DNA of 37,540 bases from Planctomycetota bacterium (lineage in GTDB: Bacteria; Planctomycetota; Planctomycetia; Pirellulales; Pirellulaceae), in contig JAPLNJ010000354.1 of assembly GCA_026692885.1 (NCBI GenBank), positions 1-37,540 of the forward strand, given 5' to 3'. The notes under the pieces are model-generated. The model saw nothing but the letters and a program-made list of their open reading frames with translations, was not told where the DNA came from and did no database searches. Below, piece after piece: positions 25,355 through 33,286 of this stretch (the stretch's first letter is position 1; each line of letters begins with the position of its first letter). A program made the translations under genes and the position numbers.

Positions 25355-26032
25355 TCACGTCTCGTCCGCATCCGGGTCACCCATCATCCGGACATATTCG
25401 GCCAAGCGAGATTGCAGATCGACCAGTTCCTGCCACTGGCTGGCATCCAGTGTCACGCGTTCGCCCTTCTTATCGATCTTGACCGAAACAATCAGGTCGC
25501 GGATTCGCACTCGCAGATAATCCAGCAACTCCGACAATTGCGCCCGCTGGCCGGGCGAGAGCCGGTCGGGCAAGAGCGGCGGTTCCAGGGACAGCAGAGC
25601 CTCCTGGAGTTCCTCGGTATCTTTCCAATTCAGTTCGAAATCGATCGATGAGATGTTCTCCGGATCGACCTTGGGAGGTCGCGCGCCGGGCCACGTCTTG
25701 GCACCCTTGCGCAAGTTCGCCAGCCGCTGAGCGATTTGATCTCGGGAGCCGAACAGCAGGACCGAGCGGCCCAGGTGAATCACATCCCCGTAACGCAGGA
25801 TGCAGAGTTGGATGTCCTCGCCATTGACCTTCGTGCCATTGGTGCTTTCCAAATCTGTGAGCACCAGTCGCTCGCGATCCTCTTGGATCTTGACGTGGAA
25901 ACGGCTGATCCGCTCGTCGTTCAGTTGGATGCTATTGCCTTCTTCCCGTCCGATGGTGATCGGCGTGTCGAGGCTGTCGTACACTCGACCGCGATCAGCG
26001 CCATCAAGGACGCGCAGGGTAACTTGCGTCAT
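25355..26032 (-). CDS. FHA-domain protein (phosphothreonine reader)
   Basis: 225 residues from ATG 26032, where the FHA fold begins at once; the frame runs on to 26224 but that part has no domain features. FHA domains bind phosphothreonine peptides. The key residues are present: GR in ITIGREEGN (R29), SR-x-H in ERISRFHVKI (S43, R44, H46) and NGT in TNGTKVNGEDI (N65). The C-terminal 120 residues are helical and acidic, without a known domain (FELNWKDTEELQEALLSL, then a QWQELVDLQSRLAEYVRM helix). It sits about 2.7 kb upstream of the kinase/phosphatase cluster on the same strand, and could read that kinase's marks; this link is inference. A strong ribosome site is not seen. Confidence 0.88.
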   Translation of the reverse strand: MTQVTLRVLDGADRGRVYDSLDTPITIGREEGNSIQLNDERISRFHVKIQEDRERLVLTDLESTNGTKVNGEDIQLCILRYGDVIHLGRSVLLFGSRDQIAQRLANLRKGAKTWPGARPPKVDPENISSIDFELNWKDTEELQEALLSLEPPLLPDRLSPGQRAQLSELLDYLRVRIRDLIVSVKIDKKGERVTLDASQWQELVDLQSRLAEYVRMMGDPDADET

Positions 26033-26400
26033 GGAACACCGCTGGAGCGATAAAAGGCAGACACCTGACAATTCAAACACTATTCTGAGACTGCGCTTAT
26101 AGCATTCCGAGGAACGGAGGGTCAAGCCTTGGCCCCTGATTTCTACGAAAACTTTCCGTCGAGTGGTCCAGGCGAACGCGTCTGAACCCCGCCGGAAACC
26201 ATGGGCCGGGACCGCCCTGGTCAACCCTTGTTAAGCAAACTATAATGCCGTGCCATTTGGTGTACCTGAGTTGCTAAAGGTGATAGGACACGTGGATGGA
26301 ATGTGCCGTACACTGGCGGGCTGACGCCTGCCGTGGACCGAGTCGGGGTGGCTGGTAACGTGGAGTGGCTCGCACGAGGACTTTGGGAACAGGGTTTGTC
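26033..26400. other. Divergent intergenic region between FHA and DUF1559 genes
   Basis: This 368-base gap holds no gene that I can support. It contains one convincing plus-strand promoter (26218-26246), which leaves a leader of about 148 bases before the DUF1559 gene. I see no recognisable riboswitch in that leader. Confidence 0.6.
26218..26246 (+). promoter_or_regulatory. Sigma-70-type promoter of the DUF1559 gene
   Basis: TGGTCA (26218-26223, 4 of 6 matches to the -35 consensus), a 17-base spacer and a perfect TATAAT (26241-26246). Expected start of transcription is near 26253. Confidence 0.65.
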
Positions 26401-27312
26401 ATGACGAGGCGCAAGGCATTTACGTTGGTGGAATTGCTAGTGGTGATTGCCATTATTGGCGTTCTCGTCGCGCTTCTGTTGCCGGCGATCCAGGCGGCCC
26501 GCGAAGCGGCCCGGCGGGCCAGCTGCATTAACAATCTGAAGCAACTTGCTTTGGCGACGCAGAACTATCACGACACGCACCGCGTGTTCCCCGCTGGCGG
26601 AATCAATTGGTCCACGCCTCCTGGCCAGCAAAATCCTCCCAAATTTCGCAACGTTTCGTTGTTCGTGCTGATCTTGCCCCAAGTCGAGCAAGGGCCACTT
26701 TCGGCGTCGTGGGATTTCAATGACCCATGGCAAAATGTCTTGGCTGGTCGGGCTGCCACAATCCTCGACACGCTGATCTGCCCCAGCGACTATCTAACGA
26801 GCAGGATCGCCATCGACAACAACGGTCAGCAATTCGGCATGACCAGCTATGGCGGCAGCGGCGGCGCGCAGTCGTACCAAGCGGCCAACGCCACGCGCGA
26901 CGGCATCTTCTTCACGAACAGCGCCGTGCGGATGGCGGACATCGTGGATGGCGCGAGCACCACCTTGCTGTTCGGCGAACGTTACCATCGCGACGTGGAC
27001 TATGACCTCAACGCCGGGACCTTTACGAAGATGGCTGGCTGGGGGTACTGGTGCCCGTCGAGCGGTGCGCCGGGGATCGGGGATGTGACGCTCGGTACGA
27101 TGGTCCCGATCAACTACCTCCATTCGCCGGGAGTCGCGGTGAATGCCACCTACGAAGAGCGACGCATCACGGCGATGGGAAGCGGCCACTCGGGCGGCTG
27201 CAATGTGGCGATGGCCGACGGTTCGACTCGGTTTGTTTCCGCAACCGTGGACAGCACGACGTGGCGGGCCTTGAGCACGCGGGTGGGCGGCGAAACGATC
27301 GGCAGTTACTGA
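26401..27312 (+). CDS. DUF1559 prepilin-like protein with H-x9-DG motif
   Basis: 303 residues. The N-terminus is a type IV pilin-like methylation signal (RRKAFTLVELLVVIAIIGVL), cleaved and methylated at the Phe by a prepilin peptidase in related proteins. The helix is followed by the DUF1559 signature REAARRASCINNLKQLALA and, near the C-terminus, H-x9-DG as HSGGCNVAMADGSTRF. This family is highly expanded in planctomycetes and is thought to form pseudopilin-like envelope structures; individual roles are unknown. ATG 26401 is chosen because the pilin signal starts right there. The gene ends only one base before the convergent methylase gene, with no terminator between them. Confidence 0.93.
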   Translation: MTRRKAFTLVELLVVIAIIGVLVALLLPAIQAAREAARRASCINNLKQLALATQNYHDTHRVFPAGGINWSTPPGQQNPPKFRNVSLFVLILPQVEQGPLSASWDFNDPWQNVLAGRAATILDTLICPSDYLTSRIAIDNNGQQFGMTSYGGSGGAQSYQAANATRDGIFFTNSAVRMADIVDGASTTLLFGERYHRDVDYDLNAGTFTKMAGWGYWCPSSGAPGIGDVTLGTMVPINYLHSPGVAVNATYEERRITAMGSGHSGGCNVAMADGSTRFVSATVDSTTWRALSTRVGGETIGSY

Positions 27313-27313
27313 G

Positions 27314-28672
27314 TCAATGGTTATTCGTCCGAGTGCGGAGCGCATCGCCGACGTACAGCAAGTACAGCAGCGGGAGCTTCTCCTTCGTCACCACGTCGGG
27401 GAATGCGCCCAGTTGACCTCGGAGGATCTTCTCGCCGGGATAACTCACGTCGCAGACAATCGCGACCGGCGTGTCGGCTGGATAGCGGTCCCGCAATTGG
27501 GCCAGTAGTTCCTGGATTTTGATCCGCTGCGTGAAGAACACCAGCATCCCGCTCAACCGGCCCTGGGGATCAGGAGTGCCCAGGTCACTGCCGGAGGAAA
27601 GGATGCAAGACCTTTGCCCCGCGAGGCCCCACTGCAGCACGGCGTTGGCCGCGTTGAAGGAACTCATGCCGGGAATCACGACCGGCCGCAAGTCCGCAAG
27701 TAGGTCCGGCACCCAGCCCCACGGGCTGAAAATGCTCGGATCACCATTGTCTGCAAACGCCACGGTCTTGCCCTCAGCGACCGCCGTTTGGACGCGTGTC
27801 TTGAGCTGCGTCAAGGCGTCGTTCGTCTGCCGCACCCGCTGCTGCAACTCGCCGCTGAAGTCGTCCGGGTTTTGCCCGCAGTACTGGCCGCCCATGAGCA
27901 GCGGCGAGGCCACTTCGACGACGCCCGGCCGAACGAGGGATGCCAGCTCGTCCTTCATCCAACTGAAGCAGAACACGATGTCGGCCCGCTTGAGAAGTTG
28001 CGCGGCCTTGACCGAAATCAGGCCGGGGTCGCCGGGACCGGTGCCGACCAGAAACACCTGCCCCTTCGTTTCCTGGGCGGCCTGCGGCGCGCCGCTCGGA
28101 GCGTCTTGTGCTGGAAAGGGGGAGGCGGTGGCGGGTTGCACCAGAATCCGCGTAACCTGCCGAATCCAGCGTGCATGCAGATCACTGCCCGGCACGATCA
28201 CTTGGTAAGGAGCGAGCTTCTCGCTTAGCGGCTCGCCGTTCACGCGATTGGCCAATAACACCGCGCGGCCGCCCAGACTGGGATGAATCTCCGGAATCGA
28301 GAACACCACTTGATACCCGTCGGCGGCCTCGACCAGCACGTAGGCCATTCGCAACGCGGGCGGCAGTTTCTTGTCGGTCGCGGCGGGGTCCGGGAAAGTG
28401 ACTCCGGCAGCACGCAGCAATTCGAACAACAAGACGCCCTCGTACGCCGCTGCTTGGTCGCTATGCGGAATCTGGTCCCGAACAGTCGACTGCGGTAGCT
28501 TGGCGAAATCAGCGGGCGTAACCGTGATCGTCTTGCCGGCCTCGTTGCGGACAAGCAGCACCCGCATGCACGGCGCCTGGGCAGTCGGGGTTGGCGCGGC
28601 GGGTTCGCAAGCGTAAGCCCACGGGGTGTGCAGCGACAAAGCCAACGACAACAGCCAAGTACACCGAGACAT
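27314..28672 (-). CDS. Exported fusion of a molybdopterin-oxidoreductase-like domain and a tetrapyrrole (corrin/porphyrin) methylase
   Basis: 452 residues. ATG 28672 follows an AAAGGA site. A signal peptide (about 1-22, LLSLALSLHTPWAYAC) begins the protein, possibly with a lipidated cysteine. Residues about 35-180 resemble the substrate-binding fold of sulfite-oxidase-like molybdoenzymes (ITVTPADFAKLPQ, YEGVLLFELLRAAGV, ADGYQVVFSIPEI, PYQVIVPGSD). From about 203 it is a complete CobM/CbiF-like methylase: VFLVGTGPGDPGLISVKA (S-adenosylmethionine loop), FADNGDPSIFSPW, VVIPGMSSFNAANAVL and SYPGEKILRGQL. Methylases of this fold act on precorrins or sirohaem in the cytosol, so an exported one is odd. 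The molybdenum cofactor ligand cysteine is not evident. The ModE-like gene upstream fits a metal or molybdate theme. Function unassigned. Confidence 0.82.
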   Translation of the reverse strand: MSRCTWLLSLALSLHTPWAYACEPAAPTPTAQAPCMRVLLVRNEAGKTITVTPADFAKLPQSTVRDQIPHSDQAAAYEGVLLFELLRAAGVTFPDPAATDKKLPPALRMAYVLVEAADGYQVVFSIPEIHPSLGGRAVLLANRVNGEPLSEKLAPYQVIVPGSDLHARWIRQVTRILVQPATASPFPAQDAPSGAPQAAQETKGQVFLVGTGPGDPGLISVKAAQLLKRADIVFCFSWMKDELASLVRPGVVEVASPLLMGGQYCGQNPDDFSGELQQRVRQTNDALTQLKTRVQTAVAEGKTVAFADNGDPSIFSPWGWVPDLLADLRPVVIPGMSSFNAANAVLQWGLAGQRSCILSSGSDLGTPDPQGRLSGMLVFFTQRIKIQELLAQLRDRYPADTPVAIVCDVSYPGEKILRGQLGAFPDVVTKEKLPLLYLLYVGDALRTRTNNH

Positions 28673-28765
28673 CGTCCATCCTTTCTGAACTTGCAGGGCC
28701 GCGGCAGAAGCATGTGCTCACACGCCTCGAACGGCAGTCGCTGGTGCGTGTTCTGTGAGGCAAAT

Positions 28766-28820
28766 GGCACGCATGTGCCGTTAGCTGCTGGCATTATAGG
28801 ACGCCTCGAAACGGACACAA
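28766..28820 (-). promoter_or_regulatory. Promoter with adjacent palindrome upstream of the methylase fusion gene
   Basis: On the minus strand TTGTGT (28815-28820) and TATAAT (28793-28798) are 16 bases apart. A palindrome-like hairpin GGCAC-GCAT-GTGCC (28766-28779) lies just downstream of the expected start site, a suitable place for an operator. The leader to ATG 28672 is about 110 bases. Confidence 0.55.
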
Positions 28821-28967
28821 GGCGGGGCCAAAAACCAGTCTGTCGGAGGAATGTGCGCTGTGGGGCAGATCTTCCGGTGCGTCTCGCCCAAGAACGGACC
28901 GGGAGACCCGTTCTGCGGAGCAGCCCCTTCCTTCCGCGTGGCCCAACGTTGTGACGCGGCGAGCGTC

Positions 28968-29363
28968 TCAATCACGGCAGTGCTTCTGGAGGGTGTCCCG
29001 CAGGCGTTGCGAGAACTCGACCTGGACCAGTTCGAACAGGCGTTGCCGAAGAGCCTCGAAATCGCGCACCAAGTCTTGCGCCAATTCTGACAACTCGCTG
29101 CGCCGCGTGTCCTTGCCGCCCACTTGGGTCTGGACGAGCGAGACACCCAGCGCCTGCTCAGCCTGTTTGATTTTGTCCCAGACGTGGCGGTAGCTCTTGC
29201 CGACCTCGCGGGCTGCCGCCTTGATGGAACCCGTCTGCTGGATGGCCTTCAGAATCTCGCTGATGCCCAGCCCAAACACATATTGACTGTCTACTTCCAG
29301 CCAGATTTTCGCCCGAGGCATCACGCGATTCGTAAGAGTACTGCTGCGAGAGCCACGGCCCAT
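28968..29363 (-). CDS. ModE-like winged-helix transcription regulator
   Basis: 131 residues. The sequence matches the N-terminal DNA-binding half of ModE: RAKIWLEVDSQYVFGLG, then the helix-turn-helix IQQTGSIKAAAREVGKSYRH and VWDKIKQAEQALGVSLVQTQ, followed by VGGKDTRRSELSELAQDLV. There are no molybdate-binding (TOBE) domains after it, so it is a short, single-domain form whose metal response is not guaranteed. ModE regulators control molybdate uptake and molybdoenzyme genes. ATG 29363 has a GGGGG ribosome site; an inner ATG at 29321 also exists. The neighbouring gene 295 bases downstream encodes the molybdopterin-fold/methylase fusion, a likely target. Confidence 0.85.
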   Translation of the reverse strand: MGRGSRSSTLTNRVMPRAKIWLEVDSQYVFGLGISEILKAIQQTGSIKAAAREVGKSYRHVWDKIKQAEQALGVSLVQTQVGGKDTRRSELSELAQDLVRDFEALRQRLFELVQVEFSQRLRDTLQKHCRD

Positions 29364-29473
29364 GTTTTGCCCCCTGTTCTCCTAGGGAAGATCCGCGTGT
29401 TGGGCTTCTTCTGCCGACGTCGGGACACCAAGCAGGAGCGTCCACACCTGCCAGCGGGAATGTCCTGCTCGGG

Positions 29474-30532
29474 TTACTTGGCCGCGGCGGGCTTATTGGC
29501 CCAGTAGTCGAACACGAAAGCTTTGTCCAAACGCGGGCCGACCAGCTTGACGAACTCTTGATGGACCGCATGCGGCAGATAGGTGTCGCGTCCCTGCTCG
29601 TTACGGAACGTGACCACGAAGCCATGCGTGAAGCCCTGGGACATGTTCTCGACGCTGACGTCCGTGCCGTGTTCGAAGTCACTGATCACGTCGATCTTCT
29701 GCGGCAACGCGACAAAGCCGTCCACCACTTCTTGTATCTGCTCCGCGGTAACGCCTGCCTTGAACTTGAACAGCACCACGTGCCGCAGCACTTGGCCCGG
29801 GTGCGTGTTGACGCCCAACGCTGCCAGCATTTTGTCAGCGACAAACCGATTGCCCTGTGCGTTCAGATGCACGCCATCGGTGGTCAGGATGTTCTTCGCG
29901 GCGTTGTCGGGGTTGGACCGTTGCAGATAGCTTAGGAATTCCTTGCGCAGATCGAGCAGTTGCGACTTGGTGTCCGTCGCGACCTGGCGGCTGATTTCGC
30001 AGTACTCGTCCAGCAGTTTGTCCAGGTCATTGGCACCGTCCTTCTTCTCGCCGATTACGCTGGCCGTGCAGAGAATCACGCGGGCCCCGGCGTCGTTGAG
30101 CTGTTTGATCAAACGCTTCAGACCTTGCTCGTAGGCGTCCTTGGGTGTGCCGCGACCTTGCGTCGAATGCCACACGTCGTTGATGCCGATGTAGATTGCC
30201 ACGATCGTCGGTTTCTTGCTGAGCACATCACGCTCCAGGCGTTTCTCCAGATCGGGGACCCGGTTCCCGCTGATCCCGGCGCCGATCACCTCGACGCCCA
30301 AGTCTTGGCAGTATTTGTTGACGGCCTCGCGGGCCAGCGTCACATAGCCGCCCGGCGCTGCGCCGCCCTGCGTGATCGAGTCGCCCAAGAACACGACGCG
30401 GTCGCCTTTCTGTAGTCCCTGTTCGGCAGCGGTCAGTCCCTCCGCGAGCAGGCCGAAGAGGAACGCGACCGCCAGACCGCGGAAAGCCCATGATCCGAAG
30501 TTCGTAACCCCTTGCTGAACACGTGCTGACAT
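29474..30532 (-). CDS. Exported SGNH/GDSL hydrolase with C-terminal Dabb domain
   Basis: 352 residues from ATG 30532, which has a GAGGAG site 8 bases upstream; the frame upstream to 31015 covers the recombinase gene antisense and is spurious. A signal peptide precedes AAEQGL. The SGNH hydrolase blocks are intact: VFLGDSITQG (Ser52), GAGISGNRVPD, IYIGINDVWH (Asn near 115) and TDGVHLNAQG (Asp and His near 217-220). Such enzymes hydrolyse esters, for example acetyl groups on polysaccharides. Residues about 248-345 form a stress-responsive A/B barrel (Dabb): LRHVVLFKFKAGVTAEQIQE, SQGFTHGFVVTFRNEQGRD. The combination of the two domains in one exported protein is unusual. The substrate is unknown. 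Confidence 0.9.
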   Translation of the reverse strand: MSARVQQGVTNFGSWAFRGLAVAFLFGLLAEGLTAAEQGLQKGDRVVFLGDSITQGGAAPGGYVTLAREAVNKYCQDLGVEVIGAGISGNRVPDLEKRLERDVLSKKPTIVAIYIGINDVWHSTQGRGTPKDAYEQGLKRLIKQLNDAGARVILCTASVIGEKKDGANDLDKLLDEYCEISRQVATDTKSQLLDLRKEFLSYLQRSNPDNAAKNILTTDGVHLNAQGNRFVADKMLAALGVNTHPGQVLRHVVLFKFKAGVTAEQIQEVVDGFVALPQKIDVISDFEHGTDVSVENMSQGFTHGFVVTFRNEQGRDTYLPHAVHQEFVKLVGPRLDKAFVFDYWANKPAAAK

Positions 30533-30607
30533 GAGTTGTCTCCTCGAACGTTGTGAAAAAACCAAGCAGTGTTTCGGCCGTAGCGGCGTTGCCCAACGCA
30601 CACGCCT

Positions 30608-30685
30608 TCGTTTAACCGCGACCCAACGGGGAGCGCGATGGGAGACCCGTTGCCCCGCGCTCCCCGTTGGGTCGCGGTTAAACGA
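30608..30685. repeat. Perfect 30-bp inverted repeat between hydrolase and recombinase genes
   Basis: Bases 30608-30637 are the exact reverse complement of 30656-30685, with an 18-base loop. The arms carry GACCCAACGGGGAGCGCG. There is no T-tract. It lies between the recombinase stop and the hydrolase start, both on the minus strand. Confidence 0.9.
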
Positions 30686-30741
30686 GTCTGTTTGCGACCG
30701 CTGCCGCAGCAGATTGTAGAGGGAATCCGGCGGTTCTGGAA

Positions 30742-31692
30742 TCAGGCACGCGGGTGGAATTGATTGTGGACGAGTTTCAGCCGCGATTGATCGACGTGCG
30801 TGTAGATTTGCGTGGTCTGGATGCTGGCGTGGCCGAGCATCTCCTGGACTTGCCGCAAGTCGGCGCCGCCCGCCAGGACGTGCGTGGCAAAGCTGTGGCG
30901 CAGCGTGTGGGGACTGATCGTAGGGGACACCCCAGCGCGGACGGCGTATTTCTTGACCAGTTCCCAGATAGCCTCGCGGCGAAGTCGTCGGCCGCGTCGA
31001 GAGAGCAGCAGCCACGGCGGAGGCGAGAGAGCCCCGGCCGCCAGCAACTCGCGTTCGTGGTCCAGGTAATCCTGGATCGCCTCGCGGGCGGCCCGCCCCA
31101 CCGGTGTCAGCCGTTGCTTACTGCCTTTGCCGGAGCACATACAGAAGCTTTCGGCCAAGTGCACGTCGCGCAGCTGCAGGCTGGACAATTCTGACGCGCG
31201 GCAGCCCGTGGCGTACAGCAACTCGAGCATCGCCCGGTCCCGCCGCCAGTACTTGTCGTAGGGCCGCGGGGCTTCCAGAAAACGCTGCACCACGTGCGGC
31301 GAGAGCACCTCCGGCACCCGCTCCCACAACTTCTGGCTGCCCAGCAACTCGGCCAGGTTCTCGTGCAGGATGGTTTCCAGTTGCAGATACCGGAGAAACA
31401 TGCGCAAGGAAACGATGTGCCGAGCGACACTGGCCGGAGCCAGGTGCTGCTCGTGGAGCCAGCCCACAAAGTCGCCCAACTCGCGGATCGTCAACGCGGG
31501 AATGGGGATGCCCACCGTGGCCAGCCACTGTTGAAACTTCCGCAGATCGCGTTGGTAGGCGGCGACCGTGTTTTCTGCCAGGTGGCATTCGCTCCGCAGG
31601 TAATCCACGAAAGCCGCGGACCAACGGACGGCCGCATCACCCTGCAGCTTGGGTTGCAGAACTTTGAGCTTGAGCTTGGGCTTCAGCGGCAT
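30742..31692 (-). CDS. xerD: Tyrosine recombinase XerD-like
   Basis: 316 residues from ATG 31692; the frame continues to 32919 but that part is antisense to the acyltransferase gene. The protein has the core-binding domain (RWSAAFVDYLRSECHLAENTV...) and the catalytic domain. All catalytic residues are present: Arg165 in GCRASEL, Lys189 in SGKGSKQR, His262 and Arg265 in SPHTLRHSFATH, His288 in LGHASIQTT, and Tyr297 in TQIYTHV. The C-terminus ending HNQFHPRA is close to E. coli XerD. Xer recombinases resolve chromosome dimers at dif during division. Its partner (XerC) and a dif site are not in this window. A phage or integron integrase is less likely given the length and tail. Confidence 0.92.
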   Translation of the reverse strand: MPLKPKLKLKVLQPKLQGDAAVRWSAAFVDYLRSECHLAENTVAAYQRDLRKFQQWLATVGIPIPALTIRELGDFVGWLHEQHLAPASVARHIVSLRMFLRYLQLETILHENLAELLGSQKLWERVPEVLSPHVVQRFLEAPRPYDKYWRRDRAMLELLYATGCRASELSSLQLRDVHLAESFCMCSGKGSKQRLTPVGRAAREAIQDYLDHERELLAAGALSPPPWLLLSRRGRRLRREAIWELVKKYAVRAGVSPTISPHTLRHSFATHVLAGGADLRQVQEMLGHASIQTTQIYTHVDQSRLKLVHNQFHPRA

Positions 31693-31863
31693 GATGGTTA
31701 GACTGTCAGAATCACGGGGCCTCAGCGAATCCTCGTTTGGTTTCGGATCATTGGCCCCGCGGTCTCCAGCCGTTCCCTCGCGTGGCACGCCCCCACAGCC
31801 TTCCTGGTTCGCGGCGTCGGGATTGTAGGGGTGACAGCAACCATCACAACGGACAGTTGACGC

Positions 31864-33072
31864 ATGCAAAACATCATCCTCGAGAAGCCCTACCGCTTCG
31901 TCCCCGCCCACCGGAACAACTTCTGGCCCAACCTGATTCAGCGTTTTCGGCTGTACGAGCCGCACCTGCGCAAACGGGAAGGTGTCGAGGCCCACGAATG
32001 CCGCCACGTCGAACGGCTGCGGGCTTCGCTGGCCGCCGGGAGCGGGATTCTGCTGACGCCGAATCACGCCCGTACCGCGGACCCGATTGTCATGGGCTGG
32101 CTGGCGAAAGAAGCCGGCACGCATTTGTATGCCATGGCCAGCTGGCACTTGTTCAACCAGAGCCGGCTGATGTCCTGGGCGATTCCCCGGATGGGAGCGT
32201 TCAGCGTGCATCGCGAGGGCGTGGACCGCCAATCGATCAACACGGCCATCGAGATGCTGGAGAAAGCCGAACGCCCACTGATTCTGTTTCCAGAAGGCGG
32301 TGTGTCGCGCACCAACGACCGCTTGCAGGCGCTGTTGGATATTTCGCCCATTGCGCGCGCCGGGGCCAAACGACGGGCGAAACGGGTCGCCGGCGGGAAA
32401 CTGGTGGTGCACCCGATCGCCATCAAGTACCTGTTCCGCGGCGACCTGCAGCAAGCCGCGGATGGGGTTCTGACCCAAATCGAACACCGACTCACCTGGC
32501 GACCGCAGCAGGATCTGCCCCTGCTCCGGCGGATTGCCAAAGTGGGTAAAGCCTTGCTGGGGCTGAAGGAGTTGGAGCATTTTGGTCAAGTCCAAACGGG
32601 GACATTCGCAGAGCGACTGTCGCGACTGATCGACCAACTGCTCTGCCCGCTGGAGACGGAGTGGCTGGGGGCGGCGAAGTCGGGTCCGGTCGTGCCTCGC
32701 ATCAAAGCCCTGCGGGTCAAGCTCCTGCCGGATCTGATCGAAGGCAAGGTCGACGACACCGAGCGGCAGCGTCGCTGGACCCAACTGGGCGACTTGTCTC
32801 TGGCCCAGCAGCTGTCGTGCTACCCGCCGGACTATCTGGAAGAGTATCCCTCGGTGGATCGCTTGCTGGAGACCATCGAACGGTTCGAGGAAGACCTGAC
32901 CGACGCCACGACGGTGCACGGCTCACTGAAGGTCGTGATGGAGGTCGGCGAGGCGATTCCGGTCAGCCCGGAACGGGACCGCGATGCCGAGGTAGATCCG
33001 CTGATGACCCGAATCGAGTCCGAACTGCAAGGCATGTTGGACCGGTTGGCCCGCGAGTCACCGCTGCCGTGA
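31864..33072 (+). CDS. 1-acylglycerol-3-phosphate acyltransferase (PlsC)-like protein
   Basis: 402 residues. The acyltransferase blocks are visible: NHARTADP (H68, D73; the HX4D catalytic motif) and the substrate-binding LILFPEGGVSRTND (about residues 139-152). PlsC enzymes move an acyl chain to lysophosphatidic acid at the inner membrane. This protein has about 150 more residues than typical PlsC: after the acyltransferase part there is a helical C-terminus (patterns LSRLIDQLLCPL, RIKALRVKLLPDLIEG, and an SVDRLLETIERFEEDL helix) of unknown role. No strong membrane helix is seen. It diverges from xerD across 171 bases. ATG 31864 is supported by the N-terminus length but has only a weak ribosome site. 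The exact acceptor is unknown. Confidence 0.82.
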   Translation: MQNIILEKPYRFVPAHRNNFWPNLIQRFRLYEPHLRKREGVEAHECRHVERLRASLAAGSGILLTPNHARTADPIVMGWLAKEAGTHLYAMASWHLFNQSRLMSWAIPRMGAFSVHREGVDRQSINTAIEMLEKAERPLILFPEGGVSRTNDRLQALLDISPIARAGAKRRAKRVAGGKLVVHPIAIKYLFRGDLQQAADGVLTQIEHRLTWRPQQDLPLLRRIAKVGKALLGLKELEHFGQVQTGTFAERLSRLIDQLLCPLETEWLGAAKSGPVVPRIKALRVKLLPDLIEGKVDDTERQRRWTQLGDLSLAQQLSCYPPDYLEEYPSVDRLLETIERFEEDLTDATTVHGSLKVVMEVGEAIPVSPERDRDAEVDPLMTRIESELQGMLDRLARESPLP

Positions 33073-33094
33073 CCCCTTGGTTGCGGACTGCTGG

Positions 33095-33133
33095 CAGTGC
33101 TGGAGATGGTCGGGGTGGTTGGCGGCTGAGCCT
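33095..33133 (+). repeat. 39-bp dispersed direct repeat, copy 1
   Basis: This copy matches 34965-35003 at 33 of 39 bases; the differences lie mostly at bases 9-13. The core is GGTCGGGGTGGTTGGCGG. Both copies lie in intergenic DNA on the same strand. Confidence 0.75.
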
Positions 33134-33140
33134 CCTGCGT

Positions 33141-33218
33141 CAATTTTCGAACCGTCAATTCTCGCCCGACACAATTTCCGAACCACCAGTTTACGAGTCC
33201 TTGTCGGCCGGATAAACT
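33141..33218 (+). promoter_or_regulatory. Three iterons and promoter upstream of the small HTH gene
   Basis: Three copies of a CAATTxxCGxxC motif begin at 33141, 33156 and 33172 (steps of 15 and 16 bases; about 1.5 helix turns). They directly precede a possible promoter, TTTACG (33190-33195), a 17-base spacer and TAAACT (33213-33218). The arrangement suits an autoregulatory operator. The promoter boxes match the consensus at 4 of 6 bases each. Confidence 0.55.
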
Positions 33219-33286
33219 ACTGTCCCTCTTCTTCGAGTTCGGGACATTTCGAGTTACGGACAACGCTGTGCGGCAAGGAGGGAATC

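Noticed and set aside
30533..31015. Upstream extension of the SGNH hydrolase frame
   Set aside because: It crosses the perfect 30-bp inverted repeat and the xerD gene; the signal peptide and GAGGAG site fix the start at 30532.
31693..32919. Upstream extension of the xerD-like frame
   Set aside because: It is antisense to the PlsC-like gene, which has intact catalytic motifs; the recombinase core-binding domain starts only after ATG 31692.
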